Of a stretch of 64,000 nt of DNA, positions 17,418 through 25,653 are shown piece by piece. The stretch spans positions 62,001 through 126,000 of the forward strand of contig MNVE01000016.1 of NCBI GenBank assembly GCA_001871475.1. The letters run 5' to 3'. Position 1 is the first letter of the stretch; each line of letters begins with the position of its first letter. The position numbers were made by a program, and so were the translations under genes. The notes below the pieces were generated by a model. That model worked only from the letters and a program-made list of their open reading frames with translations. It had not been told where the DNA came from and made no database searches. The stretch is from Candidatus Micrarchaeota archaeon CG1_02_47_40 (lineage in GTDB: Archaea; Micrarchaeota; Micrarchaeia; Anstonellales; CG1-02-47-40).

Positions 17418-18488
17418 TCACAAAATGATGGTGGAATTTTCTCCAATGATTATTCTTGCGGCTTTCTTCCCGTCGGAGAGTATCTGCGTGTTTTTCCCGA
17501 TTATGCTGTCGGAGATGGCTGCGTTGTAGGTTATTTTCGCGCCTTCCAGGATGAGAGAGGAAGAGATTTTGGCGTTCTGGAGGATGCAGTCATCGCCTAT
17601 GCTGACGTTGGGCCCTATGTGCGAGTTTTTTATGCGGCAGTTTTTCCCTATTATTGCGGGACCGGTTATTTTTGTATCTGCATCAATTTCTGTCCCTTCT
17701 CCGATGCCGACTTTGCCGGAGAGCACTGCACCTTTTTCCACCGTGCCTTTCATCTCGGCTTTCATCTTCCCCTCAAGCACTTTCTTATTCACGGAAAGAA
17801 TTGCCTCCGGGGTGCCGGTGTCGTCCCACCAGCCCTCGACAACGTGGGGAATCACCCTGCTGCCCTGCTTTAGCAATCCTTCTATTGCATCGGTTATTTC
17901 AAGCTCGCCTCTTTTTGAAGGCTTCAAATTTGGGATAACCTGAAAAATCGCCTTCGTAAAAAGATAAACCCCGATGATTGCCTTGTTTGAGGAGGGGTTG
18001 GCTGGCTTCTCTTCCACTTTTGAGATGTTCCCCTTCCCGTCAAGATAGGCGACTCCGTACATGGAAGGGTTTTCCACAGGGGTAAGAAGGATAGACGCAT
18101 CGGCTTTTGAGCATGAAAATTCCTGCACGAAAGATTTGATGCCGTTTTCCAGCATGTTGTCGCCAAGATAGACCACGAAGGGCTCGCCCCCTATAAAGTC
18201 TTTTGCGCAATAGACGGCATGCGCGATTCCTTTTGGGGCGTCCTGTTCTATATACGTTATTTTCGCGCCGTATTTCTTCTCATCGCCTATTGTATCCTTT
18301 AGGCTTTGTATTCTTTCAGAAGTGTAGCCGACTATTATGCCTATTTCCCTTATTCCGGCGGCAACCAAATCTTCTATCACGTAGCAGATTATCGGCTTGT
18401 TTGCGACTGGGATTGCCTGTTTGGCGCCGGTGTGTGTCAGCGGGCGGAGGCGCGTGCCCTTTCCGCCTGCAAGTATAATCCCTTTCAT
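17418..18488 (-). CDS. rmlA: glucose-1-phosphate thymidylyltransferase, long archaeal form
   Basis: A 356-residue protein with an N-terminal nucleotidyltransferase domain (LAGGKGTRLRPLTHTGAKQA, then YLGDNMLENG with the metal Asp, and EGWWDDTGTPEA) and a C-terminal left-handed beta-helix of hexapeptide-like turns from about residue 240 (GTVEKGAVLSGKVGIGEGTE onward). This long architecture is the usual one for archaeal dTDP-glucose synthases. It makes dTDP-glucose from glucose 1-P and dTTP. It heads a six-gene minus-strand operon and is divergent from rmlB across 80 bases, the expected partner. Confidence 0.88.
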   Translation of the reverse strand: MKGIILAGGKGTRLRPLTHTGAKQAIPVANKPIICYVIEDLVAAGIREIGIIVGYTSERIQSLKDTIGDEKKYGAKITYIEQDAPKGIAHAVYCAKDFIGGEPFVVYLGDNMLENGIKSFVQEFSCSKADASILLTPVENPSMYGVAYLDGKGNISKVEEKPANPSSNKAIIGVYLFTKAIFQVIPNLKPSKRGELEITDAIEGLLKQGSRVIPHVVEGWWDDTGTPEAILSVNKKVLEGKMKAEMKGTVEKGAVLSGKVGIGEGTEIDADTKITGPAIIGKNCRIKNSHIGPNVSIGDDCILQNAKISSSLILEGAKITYNAAISDSIIGKNTQILSDGKKAARIIIGENSTIIL

Positions 18489-18568
18489 GGAAATTTCCCC
18501 TATAAAGTTAGGGGGTGCGCATTTTTAATAATGTTGAACTAAATGTAAGGTGCGAAGGGGAAGAGAAC

Positions 18569-19522
18569 ATGAGACTTTTGGTAACCGGCGGGGCGGGTTT
18601 TATCGGAAGTAATTTCATACGTTATATGCTGCAAAAATACCCGCAATATGAAATCACCAACCTTGACAAACTCACTTATGCGGGAAATCTGGAGAACTGC
18701 GCTGATTTTGCGGCGAATCCGCGCTACAAGTTCGTAAAGGGGGACGTATGCGATTTTGAGCTGGTGAAAAAAACAGCCAAAGATTGCACAGCGATAATAA
18801 ATTTCGCCGCAGAGTCGCATGTGGACAGGAGCATCCAGAGCTCGGGGGAGTTCGTGAAAACGGATGTTTTGGGAACGCAGAAACTGCTTGAGGCGGCAAG
18901 AGTGCTTGATGTGAAGAAGTATTTTCAGATAAGCACTGATGAGGTTTATGGGAGCGTGGAAAAGGGCGTTTTCACTGAAGAGAGTCCGCTTGCGCCTAAT
19001 TCCCCTTATGCGGCAAGCAAGGCTGGTGCAGACCTTCTGGTGCGTTCGTACAACAAAACTCATGGGATGTTCACCCTGATTAGCAGAAGCTCGAACAACT
19101 ACGGGCCTTATCAGCATCCTGAAAAATTGATTCCTAAAGCAATAACGAACCTGCTTCTGGGGAAGAAGATACCAATTTACGGAAGCGGAAAGCAGGTGCG
19201 CGATTGGCTGTATGTGCTTGATAATTGCGAGGGGATAGATGTTGTATTGCATAAGGGAAAGAGCGGGGAGATTTACAATATTGGGGGGGAATGCGAGAAG
19301 GCGAATTTGGAGATTGTTGAGAATATATTGCGGGCGCTCGGGAAGGATAAGAATTCGATAGAGCACGTTTCTGACAGGAAGGGGCATGATTTTAGGTATT
19401 CGCTTTCGTGCGAAAAGGCAAAGGGGTTGGGATGGAAGCGGAAAGTGAAGTTTGATGATGGAATAAAGGAAACGGTTGAATGGTATAAAAAGAATAAGAA
19501 TTGGTGGGGAAAGCTAATTTAG
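18569..19522 (+). CDS. rmlB: dTDP-glucose 4,6-dehydratase
   Basis: A 317-residue extended SDR. RLLVTGGAGFIGSNFIRYML binds NAD; DKLTYAGNLENC is the RmlB-specific stretch; NFAAESHVDRSI, ISTDEVYGSV (Asp-Glu active pair) and SPYAASKAGADLLV (Tyr-Lys) are complete, and YQHPEKLIPKAI plus GSGKQVRDWLYVLDNCEGID are diagnostic. It yields dTDP-4-keto-6-deoxyglucose. I chose the ATG at 18569 because the Rossmann motif must start within a few residues. No RmlC or RmlD is in the window, so the 4-keto sugar probably goes to the DegT aminotransferase rather than to rhamnose. Confidence 0.93.
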   Translation: MRLLVTGGAGFIGSNFIRYMLQKYPQYEITNLDKLTYAGNLENCADFAANPRYKFVKGDVCDFELVKKTAKDCTAIINFAAESHVDRSIQSSGEFVKTDVLGTQKLLEAARVLDVKKYFQISTDEVYGSVEKGVFTEESPLAPNSPYAASKAGADLLVRSYNKTHGMFTLISRSSNNYGPYQHPEKLIPKAITNLLLGKKIPIYGSGKQVRDWLYVLDNCEGIDVVLHKGKSGEIYNIGGECEKANLEIVENILRALGKDKNSIEHVSDRKGHDFRYSLSCEKAKGLGWKRKVKFDDGIKETVEWYKKNKNWWGKLI

Positions 19523-19547
19523 GGGGGTTGAAAAAGCCTATTTGGAT

Positions 19548-20678
19548 TCAGACTTTGAGCACTTTTTCAAAAAGCTGCAAATATTCGTCTGCCGCGCGGC
19601 TCCAGGTGAAAAATGAAACTACTTTTTCCCTTCCTGCTTTTCCCATTTTCTCGCAGAGGGTGTTGTCTTTTAGCATTTTTGAAAGAATTTTTGCGCAATC
19701 TTCGCTGTCGCCCGGGGAGAAAAAAAATCCGGTCCTGCCTTCCTCAACCATTTCCACTATGCCGTCCACTTTTGACGCTGCAACCGCCTTTCCGCATGCC
19801 ATTGCCTCAAGCACCGTAGCCCCAAGCGGCTCCTGCCTTGAGGGTATGCAAAAAAAAGCGCATCCCTTGAAATAGCGTATCATATCCGGCCTGGAAACAA
19901 AGCCGGGGAGGAATATCCTGCCGGAAAGCCCGAACTCCTTGATTTTCTTTTGGCATTTTTCGCGCTCCGGCCCGTCTCCGCTTATGATTAAATCAACTTC
20001 CGGGAAAGCTTGCGCGATTTTTGCAAAGGCATTTATGAGGATGTCAAACCCTTTTTTGTAAACGAACCTGCCGGTCGAGTAAATGTATGTCTTTTCATCC
20101 TTGTGCCGGTATGCCTCGTTTGATTTGTCGTACTCTTCAACATCTATTCCGGAAGTGATTGCTGAAAATTTTTCGTGTTGAGTTGGCAAAAGTTCGGTTG
20201 CGCATCGGGTTGTGAACTGGGAGATTCCCGTTATTGCCCTTGCCCGCTTGAAGAGGTTCGTGGTTATGGCGCGCTCTATTGCTGATTTTTTTGGGAAAAC
20301 CTGTGCATCCGAGCCATGCATCGTAACGACAAGCGGAATGCTTGTGAAAAATGATGCAAGGAGGGATGAAAGCCCGTTTGAATGCGGAAAGTGCACCTGG
20401 ATTATGTCCGGCTTTTCCTTTTGGATGATGTTTTTTAAGAAAATGAATGAGGGAAGCCCTAAAAGAAATTTTGGGTGGGGCTGCGGCCGGATGAAAAAGA
20501 GCCGGTGGGTTGGAATTCCCTTCACCATTTCAAAAGCCGGAAGATTAGGGGGGTTTCTTGCGGCAACAACGCAAACTTGGTGGCCCCTTTTTTGGAACTG
20601 CCAAGCAAGGCGCTCAACGGTGAATTCAAGTCCGCCTACGTTCGGGACAAACAGGTCGGTCACAATCAGTATTTTCAT
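19548..20678 (-). CDS. GT4-family glycosyltransferase
   Basis: A 376-residue GT-B enzyme. ILIVTDLFVPNVGGLEFTVE opens it; ARNPPNLPAFEMVKGIPTHR and IQVHFPHSNGLSSLLASFF give the acceptor side; STGRFVYKKGFDILINAFA opens the donor domain, and PSRQEPLGATVLEAMACGKA is the donor site. It is clearly a paralogue of the gene at 29128 (same ARNPP, RLFFIRPQ, VHFPHSN and FVYKKGFD blocks). The ATG at 20678 follows GCTGATTTT, 5 bases from the preceding stop; the longer frame would overlap the Gfo/Idh gene. It is the last gene of a nine-gene operon carrying heptose set 2. Confidence 0.88.
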   Translation of the reverse strand: MKILIVTDLFVPNVGGLEFTVERLAWQFQKRGHQVCVVAARNPPNLPAFEMVKGIPTHRLFFIRPQPHPKFLLGLPSFIFLKNIIQKEKPDIIQVHFPHSNGLSSLLASFFTSIPLVVTMHGSDAQVFPKKSAIERAITTNLFKRARAITGISQFTTRCATELLPTQHEKFSAITSGIDVEEYDKSNEAYRHKDEKTYIYSTGRFVYKKGFDILINAFAKIAQAFPEVDLIISGDGPEREKCQKKIKEFGLSGRIFLPGFVSRPDMIRYFKGCAFFCIPSRQEPLGATVLEAMACGKAVAASKVDGIVEMVEEGRTGFFFSPGDSEDCAKILSKMLKDNTLCEKMGKAGREKVVSFFTWSRAADEYLQLFEKVLKV

Positions 20679-20682
20679 AAAA

Positions 20683-21687
20683 TCAGCTGCCCGGTGCACT
20701 TTTGCCCTTCGCCGTTTTTTTATACGCACGGGAGATTATGGAGATTGAGGCAAGGGCGTCGCCTGCATTTGCGCAGATTGAAGGTTTTCCGTTTATCAGG
20801 GAGATGAAATCCGAAATCTCGGATTTGAAGCTTGTGTCGGCGCCTTCGAATTTTTTTATTTCTGTATCCGGCGGCCCCATCTCCGGCTTCATCTTATATA
20901 TGGTAAGGGTTTCCGTTCCGTAGCTTCCACCGAGCCCGTCTATGTTCAGCTGGGCGCGCTCAAAAAAAATCTCAAATGAAAAGAGGTTTTTCCACTGGGT
21001 GCAGCTGGTTTGCAGTACTGCAGAGTTTCCTTTATCTGATTCAAGCACAAGGACGGAAGTGTCCTCTGCCTGGGCTTTCCAAAAATAGTTTTTGCACAGT
21101 GAGTATGACAGGGACATGGGTTTGCCGGCAAAAAAGCTTGAGAGGTCTATAAGGTGGCTGCCCTGGTCTATAAGCTGGCCGCCCCCGGAAACCTGCGGGT
21201 TGAACCTCCATTCCTTTTCATAGCCTGGCCTGCCGCCGTGCCCGTATCTTGCGCGCATATAAAGCAGATGTCCGAAAGGCGCCAAATCGCAGATTTTTTT
21301 TGCCTCCAAAACCGCGGGATGAAACCGGTGGTTGAAGCCGACGCACACCTTATGTCCGCTTTTTTCCTGTGCGCGGATTATTTTTTTCACTTCAGAGGGG
21401 GTTCTGCCTGCGGGCTTTTCAACAAGGACGTGCTTGCCGTGCTTTAGGGACTCCACCGTTATTTTGGAGAGAAAATCGTGCGTGGTTGCAACTATTACCG
21501 CATCTATTTCCCTTGAGCGGGCGACTTCTTTCCAGTTGGAAGAGGAGCGTGCATTGCATTCCTTTGCAAGCGAATCCGCCTTTGCCAAATCCAAATCGGA
21601 AACCAGAAGGATTTCTTCCCCAAGTTCGGAAAGTGCGAGCGCACGTTTTTTTCCAATCAACCCTGCGCCGATTATTCCCCATTTCAT
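20683..21687 (-). CDS. Gfo/Idh/MocA-family oxidoreductase
   Basis: A 334-residue NAD(P)-dependent sugar dehydrogenase. WGIIGAGLIGKKRALAL is the Rossmann start, HVLVEKPAGRTPSE holds the family EKP lysine, and GGGQLIDQGSHLIDLSSFF is the conserved Asp-x3-His-x3-Asp active-site region. Substrates in this family include UDP-GlcNAcA, inositol and many NDP-sugars; nothing here selects one. The ATG at 21687 lies behind GTGATTTTT. Sitting after the heptose genes in the same operon, it might oxidise the heptose or its nucleotide form, but this is inference. Confidence 0.87.
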   Translation of the reverse strand: MKWGIIGAGLIGKKRALALSELGEEILLVSDLDLAKADSLAKECNARSSSNWKEVARSREIDAVIVATTHDFLSKITVESLKHGKHVLVEKPAGRTPSEVKKIIRAQEKSGHKVCVGFNHRFHPAVLEAKKICDLAPFGHLLYMRARYGHGGRPGYEKEWRFNPQVSGGGQLIDQGSHLIDLSSFFAGKPMSLSYSLCKNYFWKAQAEDTSVLVLESDKGNSAVLQTSCTQWKNLFSFEIFFERAQLNIDGLGGSYGTETLTIYKMKPEMGPPDTEIKKFEGADTSFKSEISDFISLINGKPSICANAGDALASISIISRAYKKTAKGKSAPGS

Positions 21688-21721
21688 AAAAATCACGAGT
21701 TTGTGCCGAGTATATTACTGT

Positions 21722-22312
21722 TTATATTATGCTCCTTGCTGCCTCAAGCAGGCTTTTTGCGATTATGTCCGGCTTTTTTCCCCCCTTAAGGTAATTCCAG
21801 AGCTCCGGCTTGAAATTCCCGATAAAAACTGTTTTGCATCCTGCAGAAAGGCCTGCCTGGATGTCGGTTATTCCATCACCAACCATGTATGATTCGGCTA
21901 AATTTATTCCTAGTTCGCGCGCAGCCCTCAGAATCAAGCCGGGTTTTGGCTTTCTGCACAGACAGCGTCGGCGAAGCGATTTTACTTTTGCATCCGGATG
22001 GTGAAGGCAGTAGAATTTCGCATCAAAGCGTGTTCCGCTCTTTGAGAGGAGAAAATCAAGGCGTCGGTCTATTTCCAAAAAGTCGCCCATTTTCATTTTC
22101 CCCTTTGCAACTCCGGGCTGGTTTGATATTAACACCAGCAGAAACCCCCCTTTTTTCAGAAGGGACAGTGCGCGGGAAGCGCCGGAAAGAAGCTCAAGCT
22201 GCCCGGAGGAAAGCGGGCTGTCCAGAATTCCATGGTCTGTGTTAAAGACCATTTTGTTTATGGTGCCGTCACGGTCAAGGAACACCGCGCGTGATTTTTT
22301 TTTCAAAAGCAA
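21722..22312 (-). CDS. gmhB: D-glycero-D-manno-heptose 1,7-bisphosphate 7-phosphatase, copy 2
   Basis: A 196-residue HAD phosphatase: AVFLDRDGTINKM (motif I), VLISNQPGVAKGKM (motif II), a zinc loop with CLHHP and CLCRKPKPGLILRAA, and SYMVGDGITDIQAGLSAGC (motif IV). All GmhB features are kept, yet it is clearly diverged from copy 1 at 10278 (DGTINK against DGVINE, and a longer zinc loop). It lies between gmhA copy 2 and the Gfo/Idh gene, four bases from the former. Confidence 0.88.
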   Translation of the reverse strand: MLLKKKSRAVFLDRDGTINKMVFNTDHGILDSPLSSGQLELLSGASRALSLLKKGGFLLVLISNQPGVAKGKMKMGDFLEIDRRLDFLLSKSGTRFDAKFYCLHHPDAKVKSLRRRCLCRKPKPGLILRAARELGINLAESYMVGDGITDIQAGLSAGCKTVFIGNFKPELWNYLKGGKKPDIIAKSLLEAARSII

Positions 22313-22316
22313 AACC

Positions 22317-22925
22317 TCACTTGGAGCCTGCTATTTTCTCCTTTAGGCAGAATGCAATCAGGTGGTTGATGACTACGTGGAAAGATTCCACCTGGGCGGT
22401 GCTGTTTGCAGGAACGACCACGCAGATGTCTGCCATCTGCTTCATCGCCCCGCCGTCAAACCCTGCAAAGCCTATCGCCTTGCCGCCGTTGTCCTTGGCG
22501 TATTGGAGGGCTTTTAGGAGGTTCTGCGACCACGCGCCCGCCTTGTCGCTGCCGCTTCCTCCGTGCACAGAATACGCAATTACCAAATCGCCTGGCTTAA
22601 AGTGCGTGAAGAGCTGTACGGAGTATATGTTTTCCCATCCGTCGTCGTTTGTCAGCGCGGATACGAGCGGGATATTGTCGGAAAGGGCAAGCGCCCTTAT
22701 GCCGTGCCTGCCTTCGGATGTTATTGTCTTGTTCAGGTCCGCCGCCATGTGGGTTGCGGTTGATGCGGAGCCGCCGTTTCCAATCAAAAAAACGGAATTG
22801 CCGTTTTTCCATGCGCAAAAGAGGACTTCTATAATCTGATTTATGTCTTTGTCCGGCATTGACGCTATGATTTTCTGCGAGTCCGAAAAGAATGAACGGA
22901 TGAAATTTTCGTTTTCCATAACCAT
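22317..22925 (-). CDS. gmhA: sedoheptulose-7-phosphate isomerase-like SIS protein, copy 2
   Basis: A 202-residue SIS-domain protein. LIGNGGSASTATHMAADLNK is the sugar-phosphate loop, AYSVHGGSGSDKAGAWSQNL replaces the GISTSGNS motif, and NSTAQVESFHVVINHLIAFC has the Glu-x2-His pair. Relative to copy 1 the second loop is longer and lacks the Thr-Ser-Gly-Asn run, so substrate or rate may differ. The start could be the first ATG (22925) or the second, two codons on; GGGGG lies just before both. It is followed four bases later by gmhB copy 2. Confidence 0.85.
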   Translation of the reverse strand: MVMENENFIRSFFSDSQKIIASMPDKDINQIIEVLFCAWKNGNSVFLIGNGGSASTATHMAADLNKTITSEGRHGIRALALSDNIPLVSALTNDDGWENIYSVQLFTHFKPGDLVIAYSVHGGSGSDKAGAWSQNLLKALQYAKDNGGKAIGFAGFDGGAMKQMADICVVVPANSTAQVESFHVVINHLIAFCLKEKIAGSK

Positions 22926-22936
22926 CCCCCGATTTT

Positions 22937-23920
22937 TTATGAATTGAACATTATCTTGCTTCCCTCAAAATCAAACTTGAAGGAAAACTCCGGGGCGTTT
23001 TTTGCAGCCATTGCCTTGCGAAGGCGCGCCTTTTCCGCCTCGCAGTAGAAAACGATAAAGCCGCCCCCGCCTGCGCCGATTAGCTTGCCCCCGCTTGAGC
23101 CGTTTTTCAGCCCTATTTCGTAAAGCTCATCTATTGCCGGGTTCGTGACCTTGTGTGACAATCCCCTTTTTGCAAGCCAGTGCTCGTGAAAGAGAGGCCC
23201 CGTCTTGCCAACCTCGCCGCTTTCAAGGGCTTTGCAAAGCCGCGCTCCGATATCCTTTATTCTGTGCAGGCTCTCAACAACCTCGGATTCGTCCCTTTTT
23301 GTGGATTCGTTCTGCTCTTTTAAGACGTCTGAAGCGCTTCTTTGGAATCCGGTGTAAAACATAAGAAGATTGCCCTCAAGCGCCTCAAGCGTTTCCCTTG
23401 AAAGCGAAGGTGAGGTGACGGCAACCCTGCCCGACTTGTCAATGTCAAGCTTCGTCAGCCCCCCGAATGCCGCCATGTACTGGTCCTGCTTTCCTATGGG
23501 CTCGCCGAGTATTTCAATTTCTATCTTGCACGCGTCCTCTGCCAAAGTCTGCGGGGAAACCGCCTTGCGCTTGTAAGTGTAAAGCGCGTTTAGGAGCCCG
23601 ACGCAGTATGCGGAGGATGAGCCAAGCCCTGTGTTGGCAGGCGCGTCAGCCATTGAGAATATTTCCACTCCTTCGGTTATGCCCATGTGCCTCAAGCCCT
23701 CGCGCACAAGGGGGTGCTTTATTTCTTCGAGCCTGTCCACCACTTCTATTTTGCTGTAGCTTGCCTTTATCCGCCTGTCAAAGTTTCTGTTGACTATTAC
23801 ATGGACATATTTATTTATGGCGACGGAAAAAAGTGAGCCGGAGTGCTTGCCGTAGTAGGAAGGAAGGTCTGTTCCTCCGCCCCCAAGGGGCAGGCGCAGG
23901 GGGGTTCTTGAAACAATCAT
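22937..23920 (-). CDS. hddA: D-glycero-D-manno-heptose 7-phosphate kinase (GHMP family), copy 2
   Basis: A 327-residue GHMP kinase. SRTPLRLPLGGGGTDLPSYY is the HddA-type start, ANTGLGSSSAYCVGLLNALY the ATP loop, EPIGKQDQYMAAFGG the substrate loop and GGKLIGAGGGGFIVFYCE the last motif. Start: the methionine after MARRMIL is chosen because GGATGATTCTT sits before it and the conserved part begins at once. It is as close to bacterial HddA in motifs as copy 1, but the two are not recent duplicates. Confidence 0.87.
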   Translation of the reverse strand: MIVSRTPLRLPLGGGGTDLPSYYGKHSGSLFSVAINKYVHVIVNRNFDRRIKASYSKIEVVDRLEEIKHPLVREGLRHMGITEGVEIFSMADAPANTGLGSSSAYCVGLLNALYTYKRKAVSPQTLAEDACKIEIEILGEPIGKQDQYMAAFGGLTKLDIDKSGRVAVTSPSLSRETLEALEGNLLMFYTGFQRSASDVLKEQNESTKRDESEVVESLHRIKDIGARLCKALESGEVGKTGPLFHEHWLAKRGLSHKVTNPAIDELYEIGLKNGSSGGKLIGAGGGGFIVFYCEAEKARLRKAMAAKNAPEFSFKFDFEGSKIMFNS

Positions 23921-23959
23921 AAGAATCATCCGTCTTGCCATCTTTCTTGTTTAGCTTGT

Positions 23960-24673
23960 TTAGCGCACGTTATTTGAAGTAATATGCTCCTTGAAGTTTC
24001 TTAATCCTTCTTTTGAGCCGATTTCATAATAAGGGGAGGCAGTTTCAAATGCAGCCAGCTGCCCCTCTTGTATAAGGTCGGAAAATATTGTGTCCGTAGA
24101 GAAGTTCGCCTTCTCATATTTCAGGAGGGCTTTTTTTTTGAAAAAGAGGAGCCCGTAATCCATGTGTGAAAATGCGCCCCTGGGCATGCCCTTTGCATAG
24201 CCCCTGACAAACCCGTTTTTCACTGCGCAGTTGTTTTCAAGGGCGCCGCCTTCCTGGCGGATTACACTCATCAGGGCAAGCCTGCCTGATTTTTTGAAGG
24301 CTTGGAAAACCGGGAGGATGGGCTGGAGAAGATAGGAATCCCCGTAGATTACGAAAAATTCTTCCGGAAGAAGGGGAAGCGCATTTATGATTGCGCCGCC
24401 CGTGCCAAGCTGTTCCCCCTCGCGCACCGTTTTAACATACACACCGTGGGTGGAATGGGATTTGAGGTAATCGTCTATCTTTTCGCCGAGGTATCCGGTG
24501 GAGATTGCAATGTCGGTTACATTGTTTTTTGCAAGAAGCTCCAGCTGGAAATCAAGGAATGCCCTGCCATTTATCTCAAGAAGGCACTTGGGGATGTGAA
24601 GGGTTAGCGGATGCAGCCTCGTGCCAAGCCCTCCTGCGAGGATGAGCCCGAAAAGTTTTTCTGGCAAAGCCAT
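23960..24673 (-). CDS. sugar-1-phosphate nucleotidyltransferase, likely heptose-1-phosphate specific
   Basis: A 237-residue NTP_transferase: LILAGGLGTRLHPLTLHIPK, then REGEQLGTGGAIINALPLL, FVIYGDSYL (metal Asp), and a YYEIGSKEGLRNF end. This short form with an LGTGGAI loop is that of HddC-like and related enzymes. Directly upstream of hddA, gmhA and gmhB, it completes a four-gene set ending in an NDP-heptose, so GDP-heptose synthesis is a fair inference. Base specificity (GDP against ADP or CDP) is not visible. Confidence 0.83.
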   Translation of the reverse strand: MALPEKLFGLILAGGLGTRLHPLTLHIPKCLLEINGRAFLDFQLELLAKNNVTDIAISTGYLGEKIDDYLKSHSTHGVYVKTVREGEQLGTGGAIINALPLLPEEFFVIYGDSYLLQPILPVFQAFKKSGRLALMSVIRQEGGALENNCAVKNGFVRGYAKGMPRGAFSHMDYGLLFFKKKALLKYEKANFSTDTIFSDLIQEGQLAAFETASPYYEIGSKEGLRNFKEHITSNNVR

Positions 24674-24678
24674 ACCTC

Positions 24679-25653
24679 CTAATAATGCTCCTTGTGCTTG
24701 TCTTCTATGTCAAAAGCCCGCAGCATCTCCTTTGCCGCAAGAAAAACGGCCTGCCCTGAATTCAGCTTTGGCTGCCAGCCGCATGCGCAAAGCTTTTTCG
24801 TGTCAAGGAAAACAAATGGCATGTCGCCGGGCCAGCCCCTCTCCCCGCCGGTATGGGAGTATTTGACTCCTTTGAGTTCCATAGCACGCGCCACCTGGTT
24901 TGCAATCCCGTCCACATCCACCCAGTCCAGATTCCCGATGTTGTAGATGTTTGTTGCCTCTTTCCCGCTGCCTACTGCAACTTTCACCCCGGAAATGAAA
25001 TCTGAAACGTGCAGGCAGGATTTCCTTTGCTTTCCGTTTCCAAGTATCTCAAGCCCTTTTGCATCGCGCTTGAGCTTGCGGATGAAATCCCCGACAACCC
25101 CGTGGTTGTTGGCACTGCCAAGGATGTTCACGGGGCGGAAGATGAAGCTTTTCATCCCGAAATTCTCGCAGAATGCGCTGATGTATCCTTCTGCGGCAAG
25201 CTTGCTGGCACCATATAGCGAGGTTGGGCGAAGCGGCCCGTAGGATTCCGGAGTGGGGAATACGGACGGCTCGCCGTATACTGCGGAGGATGAAGTGAAC
25301 ACGAGTTTTTTTACGTCTGATTTTCGCATCGCCTCAAGAAGGTTGTAAGTAGTCAGCAGGTTGTGTTCAAGGTCAAGGAAGGTGTTTTCCATCCCCCCGC
25401 GTATGTCCGCATTCGCAACGAAATGGTAGATTATGTCCTGGCCCGTGACAACGCGCTTTACCTCCTCAATTTTGCGCATGTCGCCCTTGATTAATTTGAA
25501 TCCCTTCTTTTCAGTGCAGGCGGAGAGGTTGGCGGCTTTTCCGGTGTACATGCTGTCAAAAACCTCAACCTCATGGCCTTCCGAAAGAAGGCTTTGCGCA
25601 AACGAGCTTCCGATAAACCCGGCTCCGCCGAATATGAGCATCTTCATCTTCAT
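24679..25653 (-). CDS. extended SDR nucleotide-sugar epimerase
   Basis: A 324-residue protein. MLIFGGAGFIGSSFAQSLLS binds NAD, IYHFVANADIRGGMENTFLD is distinctive, TSSSAVYGEPSVFPT supplies Ser, and SLYGASKLAAEGYISAF supplies Tyr and Lys. RPVNILGSANNHGVVGDFI and GNGKQRKSCLHVSDFISGV complete the sugar-binding side. The VANADIRGG and RKSCLHVSD patterns recall UDP-glucose 4-epimerase-like enzymes. The start chosen overlaps the preceding stop as ATGA; a second ATG two codons on is equally close to GGGGG. It probably converts a sugar nucleotide of the heptose operon. Confidence 0.87.
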   Translation of the reverse strand: MKMKMLIFGGAGFIGSSFAQSLLSEGHEVEVFDSMYTGKAANLSACTEKKGFKLIKGDMRKIEEVKRVVTGQDIIYHFVANADIRGGMENTFLDLEHNLLTTYNLLEAMRKSDVKKLVFTSSSAVYGEPSVFPTPESYGPLRPTSLYGASKLAAEGYISAFCENFGMKSFIFRPVNILGSANNHGVVGDFIRKLKRDAKGLEILGNGKQRKSCLHVSDFISGVKVAVGSGKEATNIYNIGNLDWVDVDGIANQVARAMELKGVKYSHTGGERGWPGDMPFVFLDTKKLCACGWQPKLNSGQAVFLAAKEMLRAFDIEDKHKEHY

